A stretch of 64,000 nucleotides of DNA from Hydractinia symbiolongicarpus (lineage: Eukaryota; Cnidaria; Hydrozoa; Anthoathecata; Hydractiniidae). Shown piece after piece: positions 53,554 through 64,000 of the stretch. The notes under the pieces are model-generated. The model did not search any database. It was not told the DNA's origin and was given only the letters and a program-made list of their open reading frames with translations. Every line of letters begins with the position of its first letter. Within the stretch, counting starts at the first letter, position 1. Location: assembly GCF_029227915.1 (NCBI RefSeq), contig NC_079879.1, positions 17,792,001 to 17,856,000 on the forward strand. Direction: 5' to 3'. The translations under genes were made by a program, and so were the position numbers.

Positions 53554-53786
53554 CAGAAAATTTCCTGTTTCACTATCATAATCATTCATGATGACTGTTT
53601 GCTGAGCTGCCGTTTTTATTCTCCACTTACGAACACCTTTCGTGAAAATTTCACCACAAAAGAATCTGTAAATAGACTCCTTACGAGTTGAACGGAACAC
53701 AGGAGTTGAATCATTGTTAATTATTTCCTCTGCCATATTTTCATCATCATTTACATCACCATCATCATCGTTGTCTTTTAGATTAA
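53554..53786 (-). CDS. cysteine-cluster gene, acidic exon
   Basis: Acceptor 'ggtaatacag', donor 'gtatgttta' (phase 0). Encodes an acidic run (KDNDDDGDVNDDEN) and then STPVFRSTRKESIYRFFCGE. Confidence 0.5.
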
Positions 53787-54589
53787 CTGTATTACCAAAG
53801 GTAGCAAATATTTATAACTCCTACTCATACCTGTTTCTTAGAAGTCTGCTGTCTTACCTAACATCTTATATACATAACATTATACACTTTTCCTTTAACA
53901 GAAATATAAAACAAACACACATCGAAAAAAACAAAAACCTCTTTACTAATTTCCTTACCTATATTAATAGTACAAATTCAAGTTTTGTTGAAAAAGCAAT
54001 TAAAGTACAGTAAATTTCTTACCTGCTACATGATCATGCTTTCTCTTATTTGTTCTTTTTTTTTCACTTGGCTATGATGGGATTTTATAGCTTTATATTG
54101 TATTTCAGAGAATTCAGAATGCAAGGTTGTGATAATACAATATACAATCAGTTGAGAATCCAATTTGTACTTCACAGCTTAAATTATCCTATTTCTAGGT
54201 GAACCAGGAAAACGTCGACAAGAATGGGAAAACTTTTGTTCCAATCTTACATCATTATTTTTTTCTAAGTACCAAGACCATTTATGATAGTTCGGTATTG
54301 ACGATATCAACTAAAATTGTTGCTGTAGCGATAAAGTTGATGAAAAAGAAGAATTGAAGGCAGGATAATTATTTTTGGTGGATGAAGCCATGCGAAAATT
54401 CAACAGTTGCACTTCCAACTCCTCCCAGATAGTTGGAGAACTCATGAATATTCTGTGAAAAAAACATTATATTTGTGTAAGAACCTTGGTTCATGGTTCA
54501 GACAGTAATTTTCCACATATATAAAAAATACTGAGTTCAATGATTTTGCAATTAAAATAAAAACTATACAGTGAAGAAAATATACATAC

Positions 54590-54753
54590 TTTTTACTATT
54601 GTTTGAACCTTTAAATTGTTGATTTTTATGCATAACAAACACAGCAGCTTTAACACATTGTATTGACTCCCCATTAACAGATGATACAATTCCACTAAAC
54701 GATTTGGATAAATTCGTTTTATTCATCTTTGTGTGGCGTATGTATGCAATCTC
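54590..54753 (-). CDS. candidate upstream exon of the cysteine-cluster gene
   Basis: Bounded by 'cctcag' and 'gtatgtata'. Encodes EIAYIRHTKMNKTNLSKSFS and GESIQCVKAAVFVM. Its 3' phase does not fit the next exon I found, so a small exon is missing or the gene assignment is wrong. Confidence 0.4.
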
Positions 54754-54936
54754 CTGAGGATTTCTTTGAGATACTAAAGAGTGTTTTAAAATAGAACTTA
54801 TAAAACTCAGTTATATATATAGTCAGTAACAATAAAAAATAAACAAATTCATTGTACAAATTCAAATATGATATTTAAACTATTAAAACTACATATAAAG
54901 AACTAACTTTTTCTTCGTGATGTAAATAATGACATA

Positions 54937-55305
54937 TCATAATGTCTTTTTTGCTTCTACATCCACTTTGGTATAAACTGCATGTGGAAGTATAGGTGCA
55001 CAACAGGATGAATTTATCTTTTCAAGTAAAACATTATTAAAAAAACCTTTAACGCTTCCAAATTCGAAATAACGAACCACTCTGTATTGTATATTTGACA
55101 AGGTAATGTCAATGAAACTAACATAAAAAGCACAACACAGTAAGTCAGATGCTGCCATAGCCAAAGTGGAATCTTCTGTATCTAAAATATTCTTCCTCTT
55201 CTTTAAAACATCAATTAACACAGTGCTGAAATCAACATCTAACATCATTGCCTCTTTACACATATTTATGTTGTGAAAACTTCTCTGAATGCTATGAATT
55301 TGAGT
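54937..55305 (-). CDS. candidate exon, same strand
   Basis: Acceptor 'tgtgttcactag' near 55305. A long open frame encodes MLDVDFSTVLIDVLKKRKN and LLCCAFYVSFIDITL. No family is recognised; it is either a 5' exon of the cysteine-cluster gene or of a neighbour. Confidence 0.35.
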   Translation of the reverse strand, partial: TQIHSIQRSFHNINMCKEAMMLDVDFSTVLIDVLKKRKNILDTEDSTLAMAASDLLCCAFYVSFIDITLSNIQYRVVRYFEFGSVKGFFNNVLLEKINSSCCAPILPHAVYTKVDVEAKKTL

Positions 55306-57580
55306 ATCTAGTGAACACAATAGATATTACAAACTATTAAAAATACTCAAATTTGTGATAGAGAAACACAAAAGATTGATTCATTAAATTTCTATTTAAA
55401 ATATTATGTACAAACCAGACTTTCATCAATATAATTTCACACACACCATTATATGCAACAACATATACATGCTCCTCTACAAGGCTAAATAAGCATATGC
55501 ATGATAATTGGAAACTGATAAAATATACCATTTTCAGCTATAGGACATACATATACCAAATTTGCAGTACATCTTTCAACATTTCTCTGAATAGAAAAAT
55601 GAAAGAAAAAAATCAAATATGTCATTTATAGATATTAAATATATGCTGAAACTACTTTAACAACACCCACCTGACTTATACTTGGACCACTATCTATACA
55701 TGAATTTTGTGGCTGCAGAGGCATGGAAACTTCAACCTGAAATAATTGGATAAATCAAAATATTGGTATTCAAAGGTCGGCAGTAATAATCAATCTTATT
55801 TGAACTAAACATGTGTTGTTGAATTGTTGTTGTTGTATATAACAATTGTTGAAATTTCGTATTTTTTTCAGTACCTATGATAATTGGTCACATTACTCAC
55901 ATTTGCATGATGTTGATTGTTTGTGTTTAATGTTATTACTTCTTCAACATTAGCAACTGAAGACATATTTCTAACTTCTACAACATGAGCAACAGTAGTG
56001 AAATCATTTAATAACTTAGGCAAATGTTGTCCAACACACTGCACATTGTAAATGCTTGCCACATTCTTACCTAGACCACCCATCTTCTTTTCTGTATCTT
56101 CATCATCCGAAGCTGAGAGAAAAAATAAATATGTTTTGAGTCAAAACAACTTTAATGTTTCATTTGAAAGAAGTATTGTGATGTTCTTCATATAAGGATA
56201 AAGAAAAAAATATATATGAAATATAGCCTAGTATGATTAACTATAATTAAATCGATTGGAGTCACAAATAGCTTACTTAGGTCATGATTCCTGGACTCTT
56301 CTAACATGGACTCAACATGCTGTTCTATTTTTTCCAAATATATATAAACAAACTGAAGAAAAACAAATTAATAGGTATATATAACAATTCAGCCTTTCTA
56401 ATATTAGCCCTCTGAACTAGTTGGGAGCTTTGACTTCAACAACACTCATGACGAACCAATGCAGAGGGCTGTAATGCAAATTTTACGTGCCCTTTTTACC
56501 ATAAAAGAGAAAAAGAAATGTCAATCATATGTAAACTTTACCCTGAAAACTAAAAATATATAAGGAATAATACCATGGTACAAATTAATAAACCAGATTG
56601 TGTCTGTACAATATGTGTCATCATACTACCCGTGATGTGGTCTGTAGCTAGCGTTTTGTATATTGTGCCAAGGTTTGTGTATGTATAATTGTGAATATCT
56701 TTTGTAATTCAGTTGTGATAGCAAGTCAAATGTTTCCTTATTACAGCATGTTATTCTTGTAATTTACCCTCATTTGACAAGAGGTAGTGGCGTACATAAA
56801 ACAAAAAAATTATTAATATCCATCAATAATATCAAGCACAAAACATTCTATAGGACCTGTATTTTGTTATAATAAAGATGCTTTGAACAGTCACATACAG
56901 TATCCTGTTTAGTAATGTTGTAAAAGCATAAAAATCAAAATCAAATTGTTACTTACGTATAATACATATGTAGCTAGCTAGCTTACTACATTACATGCTA
57001 CTTATTTTCATTTTTTTGTGTGCTGGTTTTCTTTGTGAGTGTGTTCTGCCCGGATAATGAACATTGGCCTGATTAAGTACGGCAGCTTGCACCGGTTAAG
57101 AACAGGGCAGAAAATACATAATCAGGGCAACATAATCAGGACAGGCCGGCTTATTACTCAAAAAATATTATTTGGCACTTATAAAAGGGACATATAATTT
57201 TTTTTTTTTTTTTTGACATTTAATGAAAAATCAATATCTTATATTAAATAATTATAAACTTTACAAGTGACAAGAAAATAGCTAGCTAAACAGCAACACA
57301 AAGTTCTCCGTTTCTCAGACTGATATAGTACAGGCGATTGTGCGTAGTATGTACGTGAAAAGTACCGATACAATAAGAATCAAACAAAGAAATCATCTTT
57401 CAGAACTGAAATAAAGAAAAGCAGTCACAGCAAAGAACTTGGTCAAAAAGGCTATTTTTATAGCCACAAATATTTAAAAAGCACTATTATGCTCTAAGAG
57501 TGTGCACAACAAACTTTTGGTCTAAAAGTTGACTGGAAATCTATTCGCTAAAACTGACAATAATATAAGGTTACCTTACC
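55306..57580. other. mostly non-coding, possible small minus-strand exons
   Basis: A short acidic exon-like piece (about 56068-56113, SDDEDTEKKMGGL, with donor gtaagaatg) is the best candidate. The frame at 55868-56083 overlaps it. The rest is AT-rich. Confidence 0.3.
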
Positions 57581-57581
57581 T

Positions 57582-58779
57582 TTATATTTTAAAATATTTC
57601 TGCTGTTCCTCCCAAAATAATTGCATAAAAGGTAGAATATTTTGCTGATCAGTTTTAGAAAAAATTGATGTCAAATCTTCATCTAACTGTGGACTTTCAC
57701 TACAGTTCTCTAAAGCAGATTTCATTTGCTCAATTTGGTGTTCAAGCTGTTTACATTTAAGTCGTTGCTTTTGTAATGTGAGTTTCACTCGTTTAGGTGA
57801 TGTACATTTGATTGGGGCATTTAATTTAGCTGGGACTTCTAGCTTACTTTTCTTCATATTAATTTCACACTTTGCTCTTAAGTTCAATGCTTGACAACTT
57901 TTGCAACACTGCTTTTGCATATCAAGAAGGATTAGCACAATGCACGAATTACTGCGATGGTATTCAATTTGATGCAAGTTTGATTTTGATGAAGAAGGAC
58001 AAAAACTAAAATAGTCAAATGTTTTTAAAATCACATGTTTCTGAAAGTAACTTGCTTTCACAGGGTCGTGTATTTGAATACCAGGACATAACTGTGACTT
58101 TCCTAACTCAAGAATAAATTTTGAAAATGTCATGTTAAAAAACGATCTATCATACTTCTTGTACACTTCACGATCTTCTTATAACATCCATCCGAAAACA
58201 CGAACTGTAAATAACAATGAATCTTTAACAAAGATCTCAAATTTTGGCAAAACATATTCTTGTGTCTTTAAAGAAGGCATAAATTAAATTTTCAGCCACT
58301 GCTTCTACTTTCCAAATATCCCCAAGAGAAAGTTTTAAAACACGGTTTTTGAAGTCAGAAAAATCTTTATACGCGTTCGGAATTGTACTTGTCAAAACTT
58401 CAATCTGACGTCGGCATCCTTCTCTCTTTTGTATTGAAATAGATGAACGAGGTAGTGCTGGAGGTGAGGTGAAAGTGTTGTTTACAGGCAAATTTAAGGT
58501 TGATAACTCTCCTTCCCTAAGTCTTTTTCGATCAGAGTAAATTCACATCTGGTTAGTGGTGAAGTGTTGATCACAAATCCATAGCTTTTTATGATCTTTA
58601 TCGTCGATTTTAACTTGTAGCACACTGTCAACAACACCATCTTTGGTTATGATGGTAATAAGTTATGTGGCCCATTTTTTGTTAAAATCATTGCTTTCCT
58701 TTGGTATTTTAAAAAAACTGATTCCAGTGTTTCTCCTGGAGGTTGAACAACCATGAATTGCACAATTTTCGCCAGGCAT
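57582..58779 (-). pseudogene. THAP-domain protein with in-frame stops
   Basis: Starts at ATG 58779 with a C2CH THAP layout: C6-x4-C11 (ENCAIHGCSTSRR), a KKW segment, and ICDQHF (C-x2-H). A TAA after KKWAT and a TGA after TTNQM interrupt the domain. Downstream pieces are 58237-58491 (GCRRQIEVLTSTIPNAYKDF) and 57582-58166 (LCPGIQIHDP, CCKSCQALN, then a coiled coil KQRLKCKQLEHQIEQMKSAL). THAP proteins bind DNA through zinc and are often derived from P-element-type transposases; no catalytic domain is seen here. It could be a gene with short introns over the stops, but no clear GT/AG pairs were confirmed. Confidence 0.65.
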
Positions 58780-59111
58780 ATCGCAAGAAAACAAGAGGAA
58801 AATCAGTAACAGAACGACTTAAACTAAGTACTTGCCGCCATTTTTAAATTCTGTGCAGGGTTAGGGGTATGGAACGAGTCAAAACCGCAATGAATAAGTG
58901 TAGAACAGTAAGCTATTGTTATTTTCCGCATCTTTTTTCGTATGCTTCAATTAACACCTGTAAACCAAGAAACGCTACTTTTGGGCTATTTTCAACGGAT
59001 CAGCTATAAACTGCAGACCACCTCAAAAATGAGCTCTGGAGAAAGCGATGAGCAGATCACTGGAATACAAAAAAGCAACATGTGCAAGCTAAAAAAAGTT
59101 ACACAAAAAGA
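58780..59111. other. no gene seen
   Basis: Upstream flank of the THAP gene. Confidence 0.35.
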
Positions 59112-60054
59112 CATATGAGAAAAGTAAGATCCGATACCCTATGTGATGCCCGAGACCCGATACCCAGACACCGAGATCCGAGACCCTGATTTCGGCGATG
59201 TTTTATTTTAATGAAAATCCTAATTTTTTCTCATTATTTTCTTGTTTTTTCAACGTATCATGTCAGAGATGATATGTTGGTTTTTGATAAATGAATAATT
59301 AATGGTGTCCAGATTAAGCAATAATGCTAAAGTGCCTTTTCGATGGATCGAATGAAAGGAAAAAGCAAAGAGTAAAGGTTGTGTTTTTAGTGAATTTATA
59401 GTATATAATTATACTAGGCACACCTAATATTAAAAACTTAGTAGACCTTTCTAAAGAGAAGAACGCGGGCAAAAAGAAAACAAAAACAACTCAGAGACGA
59501 AAAGGGCCAGCTAACGTCAAGAAGGTTCCGATTACAAATTTAATCAATCCATCAGCTTCTGCACAAACGAAAACACCATCTACGCTACCGTTATTGCAGC
59601 CTAATATTGTTTCAACTACTTCACAGACACATATTTCATATTCAACGCAACCAATAGTATCATCTGCGCCTTCTATACAAACATTCTCAATACTACCATC
59701 AACGCAACCTATATCACCTTAAACAACAGTAAATAAAACCAGCACCACCTTGTCTTGTTTATTCTCAACTACACCCACAAAAATGTATCAACTTGCTATG
59801 GTTGTGGAGGAAAATTTTAACGAAGAAATATACATAACGAAGAAATATACCTATCAAAATGTGTTTTTATTATCACTCACGTTCAACAACAACAACAAAA
59901 AAATGATAATAAAGAAAAAATCAGAGTATCGTGTATCGGTAGCAGGGTATTGGGTCTCGGGTATCGGGTCTTGGGTATCGGGTATCGGTGTCAGGGTATC
60001 GGGTATCAGGTTTCGGGTATCACATAGGGTATCGGGTCTCACTTTTCTCATATG
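59112..60054. mobile_element. inverted-repeat element with 'gggtatcggg' subterminal arrays
   Basis: TIRs of about 56 bp: left catatgagaaaagtaagatc..., right inverse catatgagaaaagtgagacc.... Both run into direct repeats of 'cgggtatcggg' type (left 59134-59190, right 59925-60040). The interior is Ser/Thr-codon-rich and non-coding. The repeated pentamers and TIRs suggest a non-autonomous DNA transposon; the superfamily is not determined. Confidence 0.65.
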
Positions 60055-60904
60055 CAACAACTTTCGAAAATCTCTTTAAAGTAATGCTCTCCCCCACAAT
60101 AGAAAGTGGTTTTAAGATCTCAGACAAGCTCTGATAGTGGTTCAGGAGAATCACAATCAATTTGTTTCGATCCTAACAGCAAAAATAGATGAAAACCGGA
60201 TAAAAGAAACTGGATAAAGATAAAAACAAATTGGTTTATTCAGAAATCAGAGGCTGAGAAACACGCCAAAAAGTAGTTGGAACGTGAAAAGAAAAAGCAG
60301 ATAATGCTGAAATTACGAAGACAGTTTGAATTAACCAGACTCTTGGGATAGTCGGAATAGCCATAAGAATAACATCGTAGCTGTTGGTTGCACCAAGTTA
60401 ACGAAGACCATCCTATCTGGCGATGCAGACTATTTCAAAGCATATCTCAGAAATAAAAAGTTGATCTACTAACTAAAGAGTATAAAGCTTGTTTTGGATG
60501 TTTTAAAATTGTTAGCCACGTAGGCCACGTGGCTAAAAATTGCAAGACGAGTTCAAATGTCGGAAAGAAGAATGTGAATCAAACTAAACTGACGCAGACA
60601 TATCAGGTACCCGCATCTACAGACCGCAAGCTGGAGATCGTGTAGATTGTTTCATTGGATGCGTCTAAGCGGCTTTCTATCCAGTGTCGATAACAGTTGT
60701 AGGATATCGATTTGGTCACATAGTGGGTGGTTGTCACCCAGCGAAAAAAGGAATTACCAAAAGAATCGAAAACGCACAAATCTGCCAAGTTTAAGAGCAC
60801 CCAAACGAATTCTTTTTAATTAAGAGCTTAGAAATCCAGTGTACACCTAGATGTGGATCCTGCAAATGTAGAAACTGTCATCTGAGGGAAATATTGTGAT
60901 CCCG

Positions 60905-61401
60905 AAGAGGGGAGAGATTACAGGGTGAATGACTTAAAATACGATAAAATTGAGAAAAGGTGGAAGGCAGCCTATCCGTGGCTAAGGGATCCCCGTGAAC
61001 TTAGCTCGGTTGTGTTAGCAAGATTACAGTCAACCGAGAAACATGTACTGAAGAGCTTAGAAAATGATTAAACTTATAACCGACAAATACAAGACATGAT
61101 TAAAAGAAGGGCTTCTCAAATGATCGGTACGGAAGAATTAAATCAATATCACGGACCAGTTCATTATATTTCCCACCATCCCGTCCTTAAACCGGATTCT
61201 AAAAGTACTCCGTGTAGAATTGTATTCAACAGCAGTGCCAACTTTCACGGGCATGTTCTCACTGACTATTACGCTAATGGTCCTGATGTTTTGAATACCT
61301 TGTGGAGGGTCTTGCTAAGATTCAAAGAAAATCGCAAAGCCCATCTTGGCGATATTTCGAAATTGTTTCATGCTATGAAAATATCAATTCGAGTGACATA
61401 A
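60905..61401 (+). pseudogene. BEL/Pao reverse transcriptase N-terminal region
   Basis: Pao-type text: RWKAAYPWLRDPRELS, an in-frame TAA at about 61068, then the 61096-61401 frame with HYISHHPVLKPDSKSTPCRI (the H-x-V..P.S.TP.R.VFN signature) and LRFKENRKAHLGDISKLFH, which is motif A with D and FH. It ends at a premature TAA. Confidence 0.8.
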
Positions 61402-62088
61402 CTGTTTTTATGGCGTGATCTTCAGACAGACAAGGAACAAAACACGTTTGCGATGACAGTCGTCAACTTTAGCAACAATGGCTACGATTCTCATACAAAA
61501 AACAACAGGAAAACAAGGGTAGATCTACCCCATTGTATGTAAAGCAATTATGGATAACAGTTACACGGATGAAATCACAGACGCTGTCGACAACACAGAT
61601 AAAGCACTTTAGCGAACGCAGGAGATCGATACAATTCTCGCAACAGGTGGATTCAAAATTAAAGAATGGACGATACCTGGATTATAAAACAGATAGTGAG
61701 GAAGCCCTCCCGATTGATGAAATAGATAATGACTACAGAAAAGGTGTTAGGCATTAAATGGAAGTTGAAATGCCACCACCTATTTTTAATATTAAGCAAA
61801 GTCGACGCCTCTACGGACTGCAAAAAACATCAGAGTCATTAAGATTCACAAAAAGGGAGATATTCTCACCCTACACCGTGGTAACTAAAATTATAATGAG
61901 AAAACCATGGGAAAAGGACCAGCGGGTGTTGTGGGATGACCCACTGCAGGAAAATCTAGCAGATGAGTGACGTGGATTCTTTCAAGTACTGCCTGACCTA
62001 CAAAGGATTTCTTATCCGCGATCCATCAAACCGTTGGAAAATCGACATTGGTTATATTTTCTGATGCATTGGAGCAGCATGTGGTACT
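61402..62088 (+). pseudogene. BEL/Pao middle region, heavily broken
   Basis: Traces only: an RT core remnant (KEQNTFAMTVVNF) near 61440 and short frames at 61533-61970. There are several frameshifts, and the catalytic DD of RT is not visible. Confidence 0.5.
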
Positions 62089-62679
62089 GTGGCTTACGCT
62101 AGATGGGAATTGAATAACAGGTCTTTTAGAAATCGAAGCATTGTGGCTAAGAATCGAGTCGCACCCATAAGGATAATTGACATTGTTCGCTTGGTGTTAA
62201 TTGCTGCTGTTTTAAGTAAGCGCATCAGATGCTTTACCGAAAAGAAGACTAAATTGAAATTCTCAAAGGTGTATCACATAGTTGATAGTGAAATAATCAA
62301 AGTGATGATCTCGAAAGAAATTTATGGTATCAACACATTTGCTGCAAAGATAATTAACGAAATACAACACTCTACCAGTCCATCAGATTGGTTCTGGGTA
62401 AAGGGATCTCTAAACATAGCTGTTTGGATCACTAGAGGAAAAAACTCAGAAGAGCTTGGTAGTGAAAGTATTAGGCAGACCGGACCTCGATTTTTGTCTC
62501 GATACATAGACGACTGGCCTGTTAAGAAAAACACCACCGTAAAAGAATTACCAGAATATCTGAAGATTTCTTTTGTCGCCGTGTCCGATGGTCGGTTTGT
62601 GGAAAGTTTGATGAGAGTTTTAATATTAAACGTTTTAACAAACCCTAGATCCATAGAAATACGACAGGCAGAATCCTAA
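62089..62679 (+). pseudogene. BEL/Pao peptidase A17 / RNase H region
   Basis: 196-codon open frame: ARWELNNRSFRNRSIVAKNR, then RIIDIVRLVLIAAVL, FSKVYHIVDSEIIKVMI (RNase H-like DS) and DWFWVKGSLNIAVWITRG, the Pao 'W..V....N.AD..TRG' signature with the AD lost. It continues in another frame to 62985 (EDRQYADNFWIEKAH, ILPANYRLSYLI), an integrase zinc-region remnant. Confidence 0.8.
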
Positions 62680-62982
62680 GGTTATACAGAAGATTCTTGT
62701 TGACAAAGTAAGGTGAAGAAATAGCTGGAGTTGAGCTGACAATAGAGGACCGGCAATATGCAGACAATTTTTGGATCGAGAAAGCTCATAGAACTATTGA
62801 GAACAAAGTTAAGGATGGAAAATATACTAAGCTGTGTCCAAAATATGAAGATGAAATTCCCGTGGTGGGTGGTCGGACAAAAAAAATGGATGGAGGCGAC
62901 TTGGAACAAACAAAAGTTTATTATTTTACCAGCGAATTACAGGCTATCCTATCTAATTGCATCGACAGGAGTGCACACTTAG

Positions 62983-63115
62983 CAGGGGCGGATCCAGACT
63001 TTTATCAGACTTAGTCAAAATATTGCTGCTGCGCAGCAATATTTGGACTAAGTCTTGAATTTAGCAGCAGGGGGTCCTGGGGGCGCTGTAAGCCCCCCCA
63101 GGTGGGGTCAGAATC
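62983..63115. mobile_element. transposon end with long palindrome
   Basis: 'caggggcggatccagac' at the junction, then a near-perfect palindrome at 63008-63054 (gacttagtc, aaatattgctgc / gcagcaatattt, gactaagtc), then G-rich 'gggggtcctgggggcgc'. It interrupts the BEL/Pao copy. It looks like one end of a hAT-like non-autonomous element, but the other end was not found. Confidence 0.45.
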
Positions 63116-63590
63116 TTTCGCTAATTTAAACTTTGCGGGTACAAAAATCGCCGAAAATTGTCTTCCGATTTATCTAGTTATTAATAAAATTGATGAAAAG
63201 AAACGCTAAGCTATAAGACAATTTCCAAGAACATTTTTTATAAGAATCAACTCTCCGTCTTACACGTCTTATTTTAGATAGATAAAAGCACTAAAATTAA
63301 CAGGGATTAACTACAATAAAGTGAAACAATTGTGAATATATTTCAATATTTATAAACTCTTGCTGTTTCTGCCAATATCAGGCTTCATCAGCATGACTAG
63401 GTGAATCAAATGATCACACCAGCCATGGACAGCAAAATAAAACACAATCATAACAAAAACAATAAGAATATGGAAAGATCAGGATAATGAAGATGAAATG
63501 TACATACGTGTGATATGGTACATACACACCTTAACCCATGTATTCGTTCAGATATATTTGTTTATTCATAGGGCTAAACTCAAGTTTCGT
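63116..63590. other. no gene seen
   Basis: AT-rich. Confidence 0.35.
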
Positions 63591-63990
63591 TTAAACTTTA
63601 AAAGAAGAATTAAGAAGGTCAATTTCCTGCTTATTGCATGCTGAAATAGGAAAATGCAACTTTCGGTTAAGAAAGTTGCAACCTGGAACAAGGGGAACGT
63701 AATGATTTGGCTTGAAGTCTATACCAGACTTAACAATACCTTCATAACAAAATAAAATTTTTAACTGATCTTCATCAGGTAAAATAGATGGGCGTGGCAA
63801 AATACACTGTCTAAAGAGAGTTCGAAACCGTAACAAGCCGAACTGTGGGTAAAACGTATTAATTTTTCTCTTTATTACTGTTGACAAGGCAGGTATTGAT
63901 AGAAAAGGAGACCATGTCTTGGGGGTGCCGTTGTTGATTGCTTCCACTTTAACTGCCTCCTCAGGAGAAAGATTTATATCACAAACAATA
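63591..63990 (-). CDS. unidentified ORF, running off the window
   Basis: A minus-strand open frame continues past 63947 towards the window edge (CDINLSPEEAVKVEAINNG), so the start is outside. It includes FRTLFRQCILPRPSILPDED and a hydrophilic Cys-containing tail ending at 63591. No family is recognised. The open frame and composition suggest a real exon or a repeat-borne ORF. Confidence 0.4.
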
Positions 63991-64000
63991 TGGGAAAGGG

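Larger units (their letters stand above)
35472..53786 (-). pseudogene. multi-exon cysteine-cluster gene (HMGXB3-like/KDZ-associated type) split by the palindromic Polinton
   Basis: Minus-strand gene whose pieces lie on both sides of the 37077-52297 insertion. Supported exons, 5' to 3': 53786-53554, 53409-53275, 53100-52850, 52677-52490, then 52385-52298 continuing at 37071 and down to about 35472. Splice phases agree at every junction examined. Visible features are Cys-rich clusters (CTCKIFSTC, CCHCRLL, ELCVHLATF), TRWYLEVV, KRFCLDGSC, CAGYEIGWEFVEAV, LLACDGTKVGIGF and ICEQFNAYIQ. I recall this order from HMG-domain-containing-protein-3-like and KDZ-transposase-associated proteins; that name is tentative. 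Besides the insertion, frame breaks near 36250 and 35910 show decay. Confidence 0.55.
60200..62985 (+). mobile_element. BEL/Pao LTR retrotransposon, internal part, decayed
   Basis: Order: zinc knuckle remnant (CFGCFKIVSHVGHVAKNC, about 60490), RT entry region (60905-61400), a badly broken stretch (61400-62000), the A17-peptidase/RNase H-like region (62089-62679) and the start of an integrase region to 62985. This order and the motifs are typical of BEL/Pao. Many stops and shifts. No LTR is recognised, and the 3' part is cut by another element at about 62983. Confidence 0.8.

Noticed and set aside
60603-60800. Minus-strand ORF in the BEL/Pao copy
   Set aside because: Antisense to gag/protease-region remnants; no family signal.
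1-64000. CRISPR arrays, bacterial operons, rRNA genes
   Set aside because: No evenly spaced short repeats with spacers, no Shine-Dalgarno-type gene strings, no rRNA-like sequence; introns and element types are eukaryotic.

Overview
The window looks like animal DNA, most likely from a cnidarian. It is AT-rich and gene-poor. Host genes are split by introns with GT/AG junctions, there are no bacterial operons, and it is full of eukaryotic mobile elements: LINE, BEL/Pao, PIF/Harbinger, SINE, MITEs and Polinton/Maverick. The species call is inference, based on repeat families I associate with cnidarian genomes.

Layout. 1-2.06 kb: a 5'-truncated LINE (minus strand) between two copies of a short hairpin repeat. 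2.55-8.04 kb: a decayed Polinton-like block of structural-type genes (a capsid-like fragment, coiled-coil/membrane proteins, small accessory proteins), broken by stops and frameshifts. 8.2-17.7 kb: mostly non-coding, with a foldback-type repeat and tandem repeats. 17.72-20.95 kb: the clearest intact host gene, a five-exon FGF-like secreted ligand (plus strand) whose core exon borders and phases match the FGF family. 21-35 kb: a repeat family shared with the 10-kb region, a dead Harbinger transposase, a LINE remnant, two MITEs, a C2H2-finger remnant, a tRNA-like SINE and tandem arrays.

34.7-54.8 kb: a multi-exon cysteine-cluster gene on the minus strand (I recall it as the HMGXB3-like/KDZ-associated type). 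It is cut by the most striking object here, a 15.2-kb palindromic Polinton (37077-52297). Each ~7.56-kb arm carries a protein-primed-type DNA polymerase B, a SAP-RING protein, a small SAP protein, a DD35E integrase and the end of a hydrophobic minor-protein gene. The arms are almost identical, point away from a 106-bp single-copy spacer, end in 5'-AG...CT-3', and are flanked by a 5-bp direct repeat (gcacc). Removing the element and one gcacc restores the host reading frame. I read it as an integrated, snap-back, defective-interfering-like Polinton genome: both ends are the same terminus, and the capsid half of the genome is missing.

Within each arm several genes share a layout: a common AT-rich upstream box before the start codon, and a short perfect hairpin 11-16 nt after the stop codon. 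Three proteins share a SAP-type helix-extension-helix motif. The polymerase also carries a second copy of a 41-residue basic module, inserted just before catalytic motif A.

57.5-58.8 kb: a THAP-domain gene with in-frame stops. 59.1-60.05 kb: an inverted-repeat element with 'gggtatcggg' subterminal repeats. 60.2-63.0 kb: a decayed BEL/Pao retrotransposon. 63.0-64 kb: a transposon end with a 47-nt palindrome and an unidentified ORF running off the window.
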